The notes beneath the pieces are model-generated. The model worked only from the letters and a program-made list of their open reading frames with translations. It was not told the DNA's origin and searched no databases. Of a stretch of 38,967 nt of DNA, positions 22,393 through 34,567 are shown in pieces. The position numbers and the translations under genes are program-made. Numbering within the stretch: the first letter of the stretch is position 1; each line of letters starts with the position of its first letter. Source of the DNA: CAIJXJ01 sp964445115. Its GTDB lineage: Bacteria > Pseudomonadota > Gammaproteobacteria > Burkholderiales > Methylophilaceae. The DNA lies in contig CAYUJU010000025.1 in assembly GCA_964445115.1 (NCBI GenBank), positions 1-38,967 of the forward strand, in the 5' to 3' direction.

Positions 22393-23163
22393 ATGGCAAT
22401 CGAACTGTTCAACAATGGCCGTCACGTCTGTGTCATGTTTAGTGATCTGGTGGATGATTCTGCCTCCGAGGCGGTGCAGTCCAACCAGTTTCTGATCGTG
22501 ACTAATGGGCATGGCGCGCTGATCGACCCGGGCGGCAACATGACCTACAACGCCCTGATGATCGCCATGGGCAAGTATTTCAATTTTCGCGAACTGGACC
22601 TGATCCTGGCCTCGCATCAGGATCCCGACATCGTGGCTTCGATCAACAAGTGGCTGATCGGCACCCAGTGCAAGGTGATGGCGCCCGGCATTTGGGAACG
22701 ATTCCTCCCCCATTTCTGCGGCGTTGGCAACACGGAGGGGCGTATCATCGGGATTCCCGACGCCGGGATGAACATCGGCCTGAGTGATTCCATGATCAAG
22801 GCGATTCCCGCGCATTTCCTGCATTCGGAGGGAAATTTCCAGTTCTACGATGTCACAAGTAAAATCCTGTTCTCCGGTGATCTGGGTGCATCCTTGGTGC
22901 CGCATGAGTTGGCCGCAGAGCCTGTGACGGATTTTGAGGCGCACCTGCCCACCATGCTGCCGTTCCATCGGCGCTACATGACCTCTAACAGAGCTTGTCG
23001 CTACTGGGCGCATATGGTGCGAGAGCTGGAGATTGGCGCGATCGTTCCGCAGCACGGGCGGCCATTCATGGGTAAGAAAATGGTGAATACATTTATTTCG
23101 TGGGTCGAGCAGCTGCAATGCGGAGTCGACCTGATGACACAAGACAATTACAGGATTCCATAG
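22393..23163 (+). CDS. ODP-type oxygen-binding diiron protein (MBL fold)
   Basis: A protein of 256 residues from ATG 22393. It has the metallo-beta-lactamase fold of flavodiiron proteins but no flavodoxin domain. The diiron ligand pattern is visible: SHQDPD (H75, D77, D79), H141 or H144 in HFLHSEGN, D163 in FSGDLGAS and H221 in PQHGRP. The HQDPD variant is that of ODP proteins, which bind oxygen reversibly and in some bacteria serve as oxygen sensors for chemotaxis. Here it is a stand-alone domain between thiE and hemL, with 13 nt to hemL. A link to haem synthesis under changing oxygen is plausible but inferred. Confidence 0.82.
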   Translation: MAIELFNNGRHVCVMFSDLVDDSASEAVQSNQFLIVTNGHGALIDPGGNMTYNALMIAMGKYFNFRELDLILASHQDPDIVASINKWLIGTQCKVMAPGIWERFLPHFCGVGNTEGRIIGIPDAGMNIGLSDSMIKAIPAHFLHSEGNFQFYDVTSKILFSGDLGASLVPHELAAEPVTDFEAHLPTMLPFHRRYMTSNRACRYWAHMVRELEIGAIVPQHGRPFMGKKMVNTFISWVEQLQCGVDLMTQDNYRIP

Positions 23164-23176
23164 GAAAGAAGTCGCG

Positions 23177-24448
23177 ATGACGTCCAGAAACCAGCAGCTG
23201 TTCGAACGATCCCAGAAACTCATCCCCGGCGGCGTCAATTCGCCGGTACGCGCGTTCCGTTCCGTGGGCGGCACGCCCGTCTTTTTCAAGCGTGGCCACG
23301 GGGCCTACGTGTGGGATGAGGACGACAAGCAGTATGTCGATTACGTGGGTTCCTGGGGGCCGATGATTCTGGGGCACGCGCATTCGGCGGTGATCAGCGC
23401 CGTCAAGCAGGCGGCGGAGAATAGCCTGTCCTTTGGCGCGCCGACGGCACGCGAACTGGAAATGGCCGAGTTGCTGACGAAGCTGGTGCCGAGCATGGAA
23501 CAGGTGCGTCTGGTCAGCTCGGGTACCGAAGCGACCATGAGTGCGATTCGTCTGGCACGTGGCTTTACCGGCCGCAGCAAGATTCTCAAGTTCGAAGGTT
23601 GCTACCACGGTCACGCTGATGCGCTGCTGGTGAAGGCCGGCTCTGGCGCCCTGACATTCGGTCAGCCCAGTTCAGCCGGCGTGCCGCCGGAGGTGGCAGC
23701 ACATACGCTGACGTTGTCCTACAACGATAGCCAGGCGGTCGAAGACCTGTTCGCGCAGATTGGCGATGAAATCGCCTGCGTGATCGTCGAGCCGGTTGCC
23801 GGCAACATGAACCTGATCGCTCCGGCCAAGGGCTTCCTCGAAACTCTGCGTGCCGAATGTTCGCGCCATGGTGCGGTGCTGATTTTTGATGAAGTCATGA
23901 CCGGTTTCCGTGTCGCGCTTGGTGGCGCGCAGGCGCTGTACGGCATCAAGCCGGACCTGACCACGCTGGGCAAGGTGATCGGTGGCGGTCTGCCGGTGGG
24001 GGCGTTCGGCGGTCGCGCCGATATCATGGCCTGCCTGGCGCCGGTCGGGCCGGTGTATCAGGCCGGGACGCTGTCCGGCAACCCGGTGGCGGTCGCCGCC
24101 GGCCTGACCACGCTGCAGTTGGTGCAGGAGCCGGGTTTCTATGAGCGCCTGACGGCCTGCACCAAGGAAATGGTGGACGGGCTGGTCGCGGTTGCCAGGG
24201 AGAAGGGGGTTCCGTTCAGCGCGCAAAGCGTGGGCGGCATGTTTGGCGTGTACTTTAGCGAGCAATGTCCGACCAGTTATGCGGAAGTGATGGCATCTGA
24301 CAAGGAGGCGTTCAACCGTTTCTTCCATGCCATGCTGGACGAGGGCATCTATCTGGCGCCGTCCGCCTTTGAAGCCGGCTTTGTTTCCGCGGCGCACGGC
24401 GACGTCGAAATTGCCAAAACACTGGAGGCAGCGCGCCGCAGTTTCTGA
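23177..24448 (+). CDS. hemL: Glutamate-1-semialdehyde 2,1-aminomutase
   Basis: A 423-residue PLP enzyme. It converts glutamate-1-semialdehyde to 5-aminolevulinate, the first committed tetrapyrrole precursor in the C5 pathway. The N-terminus SQKLIPGGVNSPVRAFRSVG is diagnostic. The PLP lysine is K266 in TTLGKVIGGGLPVGAFGG. Other strings are SSGTEATMSAIRLARG and GCYHGHADALLVKAGSG. AGGAAAGAAG before the ATG gives a good ribosome binding site. A terminator follows the gene. Confidence 0.97.
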   Translation: MTSRNQQLFERSQKLIPGGVNSPVRAFRSVGGTPVFFKRGHGAYVWDEDDKQYVDYVGSWGPMILGHAHSAVISAVKQAAENSLSFGAPTARELEMAELLTKLVPSMEQVRLVSSGTEATMSAIRLARGFTGRSKILKFEGCYHGHADALLVKAGSGALTFGQPSSAGVPPEVAAHTLTLSYNDSQAVEDLFAQIGDEIACVIVEPVAGNMNLIAPAKGFLETLRAECSRHGAVLIFDEVMTGFRVALGGAQALYGIKPDLTTLGKVIGGGLPVGAFGGRADIMACLAPVGPVYQAGTLSGNPVAVAAGLTTLQLVQEPGFYERLTACTKEMVDGLVAVAREKGVPFSAQSVGGMFGVYFSEQCPTSYAEVMASDKEAFNRFFHAMLDEGIYLAPSAFEAGFVSAAHGDVEIAKTLEAARRSF

Positions 24449-24460
24449 TAACTTGATTTT

Positions 24461-24526
24461 CCGCAGAACCTGATCAGGCTCTGCGGCGGAACTAAAGCCA
24501 GCCCCGGCGTGGGCTGGCTTTTTTTT
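24461..24526 (+). terminator. Tandem hairpins terminating hemL
   Basis: The first hairpin (24461-24486) pairs CCGCAGA with TCTGCGG and, inside, CCTG with CAGG. The second (24494-24521) is an 11-bp stem, AAAGCCAGCCC with GGGCTGGCTTT, followed by a T-run to 24526. The second is a classical intrinsic terminator. Confidence 0.92.
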
Positions 24527-24593
24527 GCCCGTGCATTGGGCTGGGATTGGTGAGTCATGCGACTCCGTTTGTAGACTACAGGTTGCTGGTCTG

Positions 24594-24622
24594 TTGAATC
24601 AATGTGTCGACGAGAGTAAACT
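24594..24622 (+). promoter_or_regulatory. Candidate promoter of gltB
   Basis: TTGAAT at 24594-24599 and TAAACT at 24617-24622 are 17 nt apart, giving a leader of about 110 nt before ATG 24743. The rest of the spacer holds nothing else I can name. Confidence 0.4.
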
Positions 24623-24742
24623 TACAAAGTTTCACTTCCAAATTTGATGTGGTTGCGCTTTTGCGCAGCGCGCGGTCGGCAGACACCCTCGGTTTGCCTG
24701 GCTGCGACAAGGCGAGACGAGGGGATGGACAAGGCAAAAGCA

Positions 24743-29358
<4,616 letters not shown>

Positions 29359-29359
<1 letters not shown>

Positions 29360-30786
29360 TGGGTAAGCCAACCGGATTTTTAGAGTTTGAGCGTCTGGAA
29401 GAGGGCTACCTGCCCGTCGAGCAGCGCGTCAAGAACTACAAGGAGTTTGTCCTGCATCTGTCCGACGAGGACGCCAAGACGCAGGGTGCGCGCTGCATGG
29501 ATTGCGGCATCCCGTTCTGCCAGAGCGGCTGCCCGATCAACAACATCATCCCGGACTGGAACGATCTGGTATATCGCCAGAACTGGCAGGGTGCGATCGA
29601 AGTGCTGCACTCCACCAACAACTTCCCGGACTTTACCGGCCGCATCTGCCCGGCCCCATGTGAAGCGGCCTGTACGCTGAACATCAATGATGATGCGGTG
29701 GGCATCAAGTCCATCGAGCATGCCATCATCGACAAGGCCTGGGAAAACGGCTGGGTCAAGCCGCAGATCAACCCCAACAAGACCGGCAAGAAGGTTGCCG
29801 TGGTCGGTTCCGGCCCTGCCGGCATGGCCGCAGCGCAACAACTGGCACGTGCCGGTCACAGCGTGGTGGTGCTGGAAAAGAACGATCGCATCGGTGGTCT
29901 GCTGCGTTACGGCATCCCGGACTTCAAGTTCGAGAAGCGCCATATCGACCGCCGTATGGAGCAGATGCGTGCTGAAGGCGTGGAATTCCGCGTCAACCAG
30001 CACGTGGGCGACAACGTGAAGGCCGAAGACCTGATGCAGGAATTCGATGCCGTGGTCCTGGCCGCAGGGGCTGAAGTGCCGCGCGATCTGCCGGTGCCTG
30101 GGCGTGAGTTGAAGGGCATCCATTTCGCCATGGATTACCTGACCCAGCAAAACAAGGTCAATGCCGGCGACAGCATCCCCGACCAGATCAAGTCCACCGG
30201 CAAGCATGTGGTCGTGATCGGCGGCGGCGATACCGGTTCCGACTGCGTGGGTACGTCCAACCGCCATGGCGCGGCTTCCGTGACCCAGTTCGAAATCATG
30301 CCGCAGCCGCCGGAGCAGGAAAACCGCGAGCTGACCTGGCCAAACTGGCCGATCAAGATGCGCACCTCCAGTTCGCACGAAGAAGGCTGCGAACGTGATT
30401 GGTCCGTGGTGACCAAGCGCTTCGAGGGCGAAAACGGCGAAGTGAAGCAGCTGATTGCTGCCCGCGTCGAGTGGAAGGATGGCAAGATGGTCGAAGTGCC
30501 GGGCTCCGAATTCGCAGTGCCGGCCGAACGCGTGTACCTGGCCATGGGCTTCGTCAGCCCGGTGCAGAAGCTGCTGGATGCCTTTGGCGTCGAGAAGGAT
30601 GCGCGCCAGAACGCCAAGGCGACCACGGACGGTGCTGGCTGCTACGCGACCAGCGTGTCCAAGGTGTTTGCCGCTGGTGACGTGCGCCGCGGGCAGTCGC
30701 TGGTCGTCTGGGCGATCCGCGAAGGCCGCCAGTGCGCCCGCGAGGTAGACGCTTTCCTGATGGGGAGTAGCAACCTGCCGCGCTAG
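29359..30786 (+). CDS. gltD: Glutamate synthase (NADPH) small subunit
   Basis: A 475-residue flavoprotein that passes electrons from NADPH to the large subunit. N-terminal 4Fe-4S cysteines: C46, C49, C54, C58 and C97, C101, C105. The FAD-binding dinucleotide fold begins at VVGSGPAGMAAAQ (148-160), and the NADPH fold has VVVIGGGDTGSDC. The C-terminal AAGDVRRGQSLVVWAI(R)EG is typical. Start and stop overlap with gltB indicates coupled translation. Confidence 0.97.
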
Positions 30787-30794
30787 GAAGTTTG

Positions 30795-30851
30795 TATAAT
30801 CCGCATGAGCGCTGCCGAATGCCTGATCGTCAGGGGTTCGCCAGCGCTCAT
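30795..30851 (+). promoter_or_regulatory. hemE promoter -10 box and 5' leader hairpin
   Basis: A perfect TATAAT lies at 30795-30800, without a clear -35 box. From 30805 to 30851 an almost continuous hairpin forms: ATGAGCGCTG pairs with CAGCGCTCAT, CGAAT with GTTCG (one G-T pair), and CCTGA with TCAGG around a TCG loop, with only two mismatches. The predicted transcript start falls at the first bases of the stem. No T-run follows, so it is not an ordinary gltD terminator. Confidence 0.6.
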
Positions 30852-30872
30852 TGTCATTCATAGGCGAGCGTC

Positions 30873-31940
30873 ATGACCCATCTCAAGAACGATACTTTTC
30901 TCCGCGCCCTGCTGCGCCAACCCACGGAATACACCCCAGTCTGGATGATGCGTCAGGCGGGCCGCTACCTGCCGGAATACAACGCCACGCGCAAGCGTGC
31001 CGGCAGCTTCCTCAATCTGTGCAAGAGCGCCGAACTGGCGACCGAAGTGACGCTGCAGCCGCTGGCGCGCTTTCCGTTGGATGCGGCAATTCTGTTCTCC
31101 GACATCCTCACCGTACCGGATGCGATGGGCCTGGGCCTGTATTTCGCCGAAGGCGAAGGCCCGAAGTTCGAGCGTCCGCTGCGCGAGGAATGGGAAATCC
31201 GCGATCTGGCGGTGACTGATCCGAGCGGCAACCTCAAGTACGTGATCGATGCCGTCAGTAGTATCCGCAAGGCACTGGATGGCTCGGTGCCGCTGATCGG
31301 TTTTTCCGGCAGCCCGTGGACGCTGGCGACCTACATGGTGGAGGGCCAGGGTGGCACCGATTTCCTGACCATCAAGAAGATGGCTTATGCGCGCCCGGAC
31401 CTGCTGCACCATATCCTCGATGTGACGGCACGTTCCGTCATTGCCTACCTGAATGCCCAGATCGAAGCCGGCGCACAAGCCGTGATGATTTTTGACTCCT
31501 GGGGTGGTGCGCTGTCGCACGCGGCGTACCAGGAATTCTCGCTGCGTTACATGCAGCAGATAGTCGATGGCCTGATCAAGGAGCGCGAAGGTCGTCGCGT
31601 GCCGAGCATCGTGTTCACCAAGGGCGGCGGCCTGTGGCTGGAAGCCATGGCCGACATCGGCGCCGATGCGCTGGGGCTGGACTGGACCATCGACATCGGC
31701 GAAGCGCGTAAGCGCGTCGGCGACAAGGTCGCGTTGCAGGGCAACTTCGACCCGGCCATCCTGCTCTCGACACCGGAAGCCATCGAGCGTGAAACGGCCG
31801 CCATTCTCGCCAGCTATGGCAAGGGCAGTGGCCATGTGTTCAACCTAGGCCACGGCATTACGCAACACACGCCGCCGGAAAATGCCGAGGCGATGATCGA
31901 AGCGGTACATCGCTTGAGTAGGCAATACCATAAGATTTGA
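30873..31940 (+). CDS. hemE: Uroporphyrinogen decarboxylase
   Basis: A 355-residue protein of normal length. It decarboxylates uroporphyrinogen III to coproporphyrinogen III in the cytoplasm. Family strings: PVWMMRQAGRYLPEYN near 24-39, the catalytic Asp region DAAILFSDILTVPDAMG, GFSGSPWTLATYMVEG, and the C-terminus GHVFNLGHGITQHTPPENAE. The last 35 codons were probably replaced by recombination: a second, diverged copy of this 3' end lies at 33539-33667. The encoded enzyme nevertheless looks intact. Confidence 0.96.
   Translation: MTHLKNDTFLRALLRQPTEYTPVWMMRQAGRYLPEYNATRKRAGSFLNLCKSAELATEVTLQPLARFPLDAAILFSDILTVPDAMGLGLYFAEGEGPKFERPLREEWEIRDLAVTDPSGNLKYVIDAVSSIRKALDGSVPLIGFSGSPWTLATYMVEGQGGTDFLTIKKMAYARPDLLHHILDVTARSVIAYLNAQIEAGAQAVMIFDSWGGALSHAAYQEFSLRYMQQIVDGLIKEREGRRVPSIVFTKGGGLWLEAMADIGADALGLDWTIDIGEARKRVGDKVALQGNFDPAILLSTPEAIERETAAILASYGKGSGHVFNLGHGITQHTPPENAEAMIEAVHRLSRQYHKI
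31836..31861 (+). repeat. 26-bp direct repeat, copy 1 (within hemE)
   Basis: Identical, base for base, to 33563-33588. It encodes VFNLGHGIT. The flanking bases differ on both sides, and the codons beyond diverge at many synonymous sites. The pair brackets the HipA-like/DUF3037 cassette. Confidence 0.9.
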
Positions 31941-31976
31941 TACATTGATGGCTGCATCCAGAACGAAATAAACCGC

Positions 31977-32708
31977 ATGAGTGTCCAGATTGTCGAAATC
32001 CTCGGTCGGGCGAATCAGGGCGTAACTCGTCCGTTTCGCTGTCGCGGCGAGGATGGAGCGATCTACTATGTCAAAGGACATGGCGCCACGCGGCACAGCT
32101 TGATTGCGGAATATGTCTGTGGGCATCTGGCGCGCGATTTTGGCTTGCCGGTGCCGGATTTCGAGGTTGTCGAAGTGCCGGAGGCATTGGTGACTTGGGC
32201 CAACATCGAGGATGTCGGCGACTTGGGGGCAGGGCCGGCCTTCGGCTCGCGCGCCCTGCCGTATACGCAGGAGTTGAGCGTAACGCATGTTCCCAGAGTG
32301 GCGGTGCCATTGCGTCGGGATATTCTGGTATTCGATTGGTGGGTGCGCAACGCTGATCGCACGCTCTCCGAAAAAGGCGGCAACCCCAATCTGCTGTGGG
32401 ATCAAGAAGCTTCAAAACTGGCCGTTATCGATCATAATCAAGCGTTCGCCCCGGATTTCAATGCACGTGCTTTTGCACAAACACACGTTTTTCATGCCGA
32501 TTGGTCCGATGTGTTCGAGGATATGATCGAACGTGCAAGCTACCAAGACCGTCTGGCTCGGGTGTTTGATGGTTTTGACCAGGCTTGCGATAATCTCCCG
32601 CCCGAGTGGTGGTGGGTGGATAATGGGGTCCCAGCCGGGTTTGACCGTATTACCGCATGTGCAATGTTGGCCCGTTTTCGAGACAACGACTTTTGGAGGA
32701 TAGCATGA
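31977..32708 (+). CDS. HipA-like kinase domain protein
   Basis: A 243-residue protein resembling the HipA-like kinase family (HipA_2 type), shorter than toxin HipA (about 440). A P-loop-like region YYVKGHG has K33 as likely ATP lysine. DWWVRNADR (120-128) is the catalytic-loop equivalent with D127, GNPNLLWD gives N138, and LAVIDHNQAF holds the metal-binding D152. It could be a Ser/Thr kinase; its target is unknown. No separate HipB-like DNA-binding antitoxin is present. It overlaps the next gene (ATGA), so the two are translated together. GC falls below that of hemE. It is part of a cassette inserted at the hemE 3' end. Confidence 0.8.
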   Translation: MSVQIVEILGRANQGVTRPFRCRGEDGAIYYVKGHGATRHSLIAEYVCGHLARDFGLPVPDFEVVEVPEALVTWANIEDVGDLGAGPAFGSRALPYTQELSVTHVPRVAVPLRRDILVFDWWVRNADRTLSEKGGNPNLLWDQEASKLAVIDHNQAFAPDFNARAFAQTHVFHADWSDVFEDMIERASYQDRLARVFDGFDQACDNLPPEWWWVDNGVPAGFDRITACAMLARFRDNDFWRIA

Positions 32709-33538
32709 TGAAAAAACAGCTCTGCCATTACGCTATCGTCCGCTTTCTGCCTTATGCGGAAACCGGCGAATTCGCCAACGTAGGCATCGTGCTGATGTGC
32801 CCGGAAGCCGGCTATTTCAATTTCCGTCTGATGACGCATATCAAGCGCATTACGACATTTTTTGAGGAGTTGGATGCCGGTATTTATCGCCGTACACGAG
32901 ATGATTTCCAGAAAGAGCTAATGCGCGTCCAGCAATATTTTTCGCACGAGCAAATCAAGGATCGTGTCGGCCAAGCCATCGCCCGACAAATTTTCGAGGA
33001 GCTAACCCGTCCGCGCGAAGTGATGATGCGTTTTGACGCCGCCCGTGTGGTGCTGACGGATGATCCTGCGCAGCAACTGGAAGAGTTGTTTGCCCATTAC
33101 GTTGAACGCAACTTCGTGACCAAGGCTTATCAGGAGCAATTGCTTGATAAGGCCGTACACAAATTGCTGCAAACGGCCAAACTGGCCAAGGAATACAAAG
33201 CTCGCACGCTGGGCGACCAGAATGTTTTCCATGCGCGCTTTCCTTTTGTGAAAACGCGGGATGAGAAGCCTTTAAAAGCTATCAAACCGTTGCATTTGGC
33301 ACATGATGACCCTACGCTGATTTTTGAGCACGGCTGGGCATGGAAGGGAAAAGTGGAAAAGCTACGTGCCTTAGGCTTGTTGCCTGAGCAGGTGCTGATT
33401 CCGGTGCAGGGGCCAGCTGAAATGCGAGGGCCGCGTATCGAAACTTTCCGGGAAATTACCGCTCAATTGGCGGCAAATGACGTGCTGGTCGTCAATGCTG
33501 ACCAGGCTAGCGAGATTCTGGATTTCGCGCAGGCCTGA
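32705..33538 (+). CDS. DUF3037-family protein
   Basis: A protein of 277 residues starting at ATG 32705, or ATG 32708 one codon later; GGAGG at 32694-32698 serves either. The opening YAIVRFLPYAETGEFANVGIV is the DUF3037 signature. The rest is charged and helical with no catalytic motif I can name. The function of DUF3037 is unknown. It occurs with HipA-like kinases, here in a four-base overlap, which suggests a kinase-partner or antitoxin-like role; that is inference. Hand counts show about 45-50% GC, lower than flanking genes. The stop codon is immediately followed by hemE-like sequence. Confidence 0.8.
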   Translation: MMKKQLCHYAIVRFLPYAETGEFANVGIVLMCPEAGYFNFRLMTHIKRITTFFEELDAGIYRRTRDDFQKELMRVQQYFSHEQIKDRVGQAIARQIFEELTRPREVMMRFDAARVVLTDDPAQQLEELFAHYVERNFVTKAYQEQLLDKAVHKLLQTAKLAKEYKARTLGDQNVFHARFPFVKTRDEKPLKAIKPLHLAHDDPTLIFEHGWAWKGKVEKLRALGLLPEQVLIPVQGPAEMRGPRIETFREITAQLAANDVLVVNADQASEILDFAQA

Positions 33539-33667
33539 TTGGCTAGCCAAGGCCACGGGCACGTGTTCAACCTAGGCCACGGCATTACCCAGCACACCAA
33601 CCCGGAAAATGCAGCTTGCATGATCGAAGCAGTGCATCGCCTCAGCCGGCAGTATCACTGCGGCTAA
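33539..33667 (+). pseudogene. Orphan 3' end of hemE (C-terminal remnant)
   Basis: Reading from 33542, the frame gives ASQGHGHVFNLGHGITQHT and then NPENAACMIEAVHRLSRQY, ending HCG and TAA at 33665-33667. This aligns with the last ~42 residues of the complete hemE upstream, with a two-residue gap near its start. It has no start codon or upstream coding sequence, so it is a leftover fragment. Homology begins directly after the DUF3037 stop. Confidence 0.93.
33563..33588 (+). repeat. 26-bp direct repeat, copy 2 (within hemE remnant)
   Basis: A perfect copy of 31836-31861, 1727 nt downstream in the same orientation. It marks the far edge of the HipA-like/DUF3037 cassette. Confidence 0.9.
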
Positions 33668-33681
33668 AATCTAAAGCGCTT

Positions 33682-33750
33682 ACCACGGAGAGCACAGAGA
33701 CCACGGAGAAAGGCACTGGGTTTCTCAGTGGTCTCTGTGATCTCTGTGGT
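33682..33750. repeat. Imperfect 30-bp inverted repeat, REP/MITE-like hairpin
   Basis: The left arm (33682-33711) and right arm (33721-33750) match at 27 of 30 positions when one is inverted, with a 9-nt spacer. Each arm is built from shorter units of the type CCACGGAG and CACAGAGA. Sequences of this CCACGGAGAACACAGAG style are scattered extragenically in many proteobacteria. Confidence 0.85.
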
Positions 33751-34051
33751 TCAGGATTTTCAGGTTTTCCGGTTTTTCATACTCCAACGGTTTCACCACC
33801 CCTAGCCACCTGACCTCGCTGTGTGACGTGGTGGTTCATATCAACAATCGGCTGGATTGGGTGGTTGTTAGCAGCCACTTGCAAACCTCTGCGTGGTGAG
33901 CATGTCAACGCGTGTTGCCTGTGTGAGGGGCGCGAGAGACCGATTTGACGGGCTGCGGGTGCTTAAGGCGGCGGTGGCTCCGGTAGTAATAACCGGTGGG
34001 TATGTTTTTTGCTGGCATGTAAGCCTCCGTAACTGGCGAATACCCTGCGAA
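33751..34051. other. Intergenic region upstream of fecI
   Basis: About 300 nt without a convincing gene. An open frame upstream of the fecI ATG (from 33893) is not conserved in character. Visible features are the short inverted pair CCGGT/ACCGG near 33983-33999 and a T-run nearby; I cannot assign a promoter or iron box with confidence. Confidence 0.4.
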
Positions 34052-34567
34052 ATGACACCGGACCACGCACTGCAACGGTCGATGACCGCACTCTACGAGT
34101 CGCACAATCTCTGGCTGACCAGCTGGTTGAGCAAAAAGCTCGGCTGCCGCACGGATGCCACCGATCTGGCGCACGACACCTTTCTCCGCGTCCTCAGCAG
34201 GCAGAACCTGCAAGACATTGTGGAGCCGCGCGCGTACCTCACCACGATCGCGCATGGGTTGATGGTCAACCATTTGCGGCGGCGTGATCTCGAACGTGCC
34301 TACCTTGCCGAACTGGCCTTGCTTGACGAGCGCGAAATGCCTTCTGCCGAAACCCGGCTGATCATGCTGGAAGCGCTGGTCAGGATCGATGCCATGCTGG
34401 ATGGCTTGCCTCCGAAGGTCAGGCAGGCATTTCTGCTGCATCAGCTGGAAAGCCTCAAGCATGCCGAGATCGCAGAACAACTGGCGGTTTCCGTCAGCTC
34501 CGTGCGTCAATACATCGCCAAAGCGCTGCTGCATTGCATGCTGTTGCAGGAAGACCAAGCGCTGTGA
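34052..34567 (+). CDS. FecI-type ECF sigma factor
   Basis: A protein of 171 residues from ATG 34052; the upstream in-frame extension (to 33893) is too long for the family. Region 2 spans about 8-80 (LYESHNLWLTSWLSKKLGC, DLAHDTFLRVLS, EPRAYLTTIAHGLMVNHLRRR). Region 4 spans about 110-160 (LDGLPPKVRQAFLLHQLES, IAEQLAVSVSSVRQYIAKAL). It directs RNA polymerase to the receptor gene when the outer-membrane signal arrives. The stop overlaps the GTG of the FecR-type gene, as is usual for this pair. Confidence 0.93.
   Translation: MTPDHALQRSMTALYESHNLWLTSWLSKKLGCRTDATDLAHDTFLRVLSRQNLQDIVEPRAYLTTIAHGLMVNHLRRRDLERAYLAELALLDEREMPSAETRLIMLEALVRIDAMLDGLPPKVRQAFLLHQLESLKHAEIAEQLAVSVSSVRQYIAKALLHCMLLQEDQAL

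Noticed and set aside
29380..30861. A 493-codon open frame antisense to gltD
   Set aside because: gltD is unambiguous, and the antisense product is His/Ala/Leu-rich with no family motif.
33616..33813. A 65-codon open frame across the hemE remnant and the hairpin element
   Set aside because: It is a frame running through a repeat; no ribosome binding site and no protein-like character.
33893..34051. N-terminal extension of the FecI-type sigma factor
   Set aside because: It would add 53 residues with no sigma-factor character; the family length fits ATG 34052.
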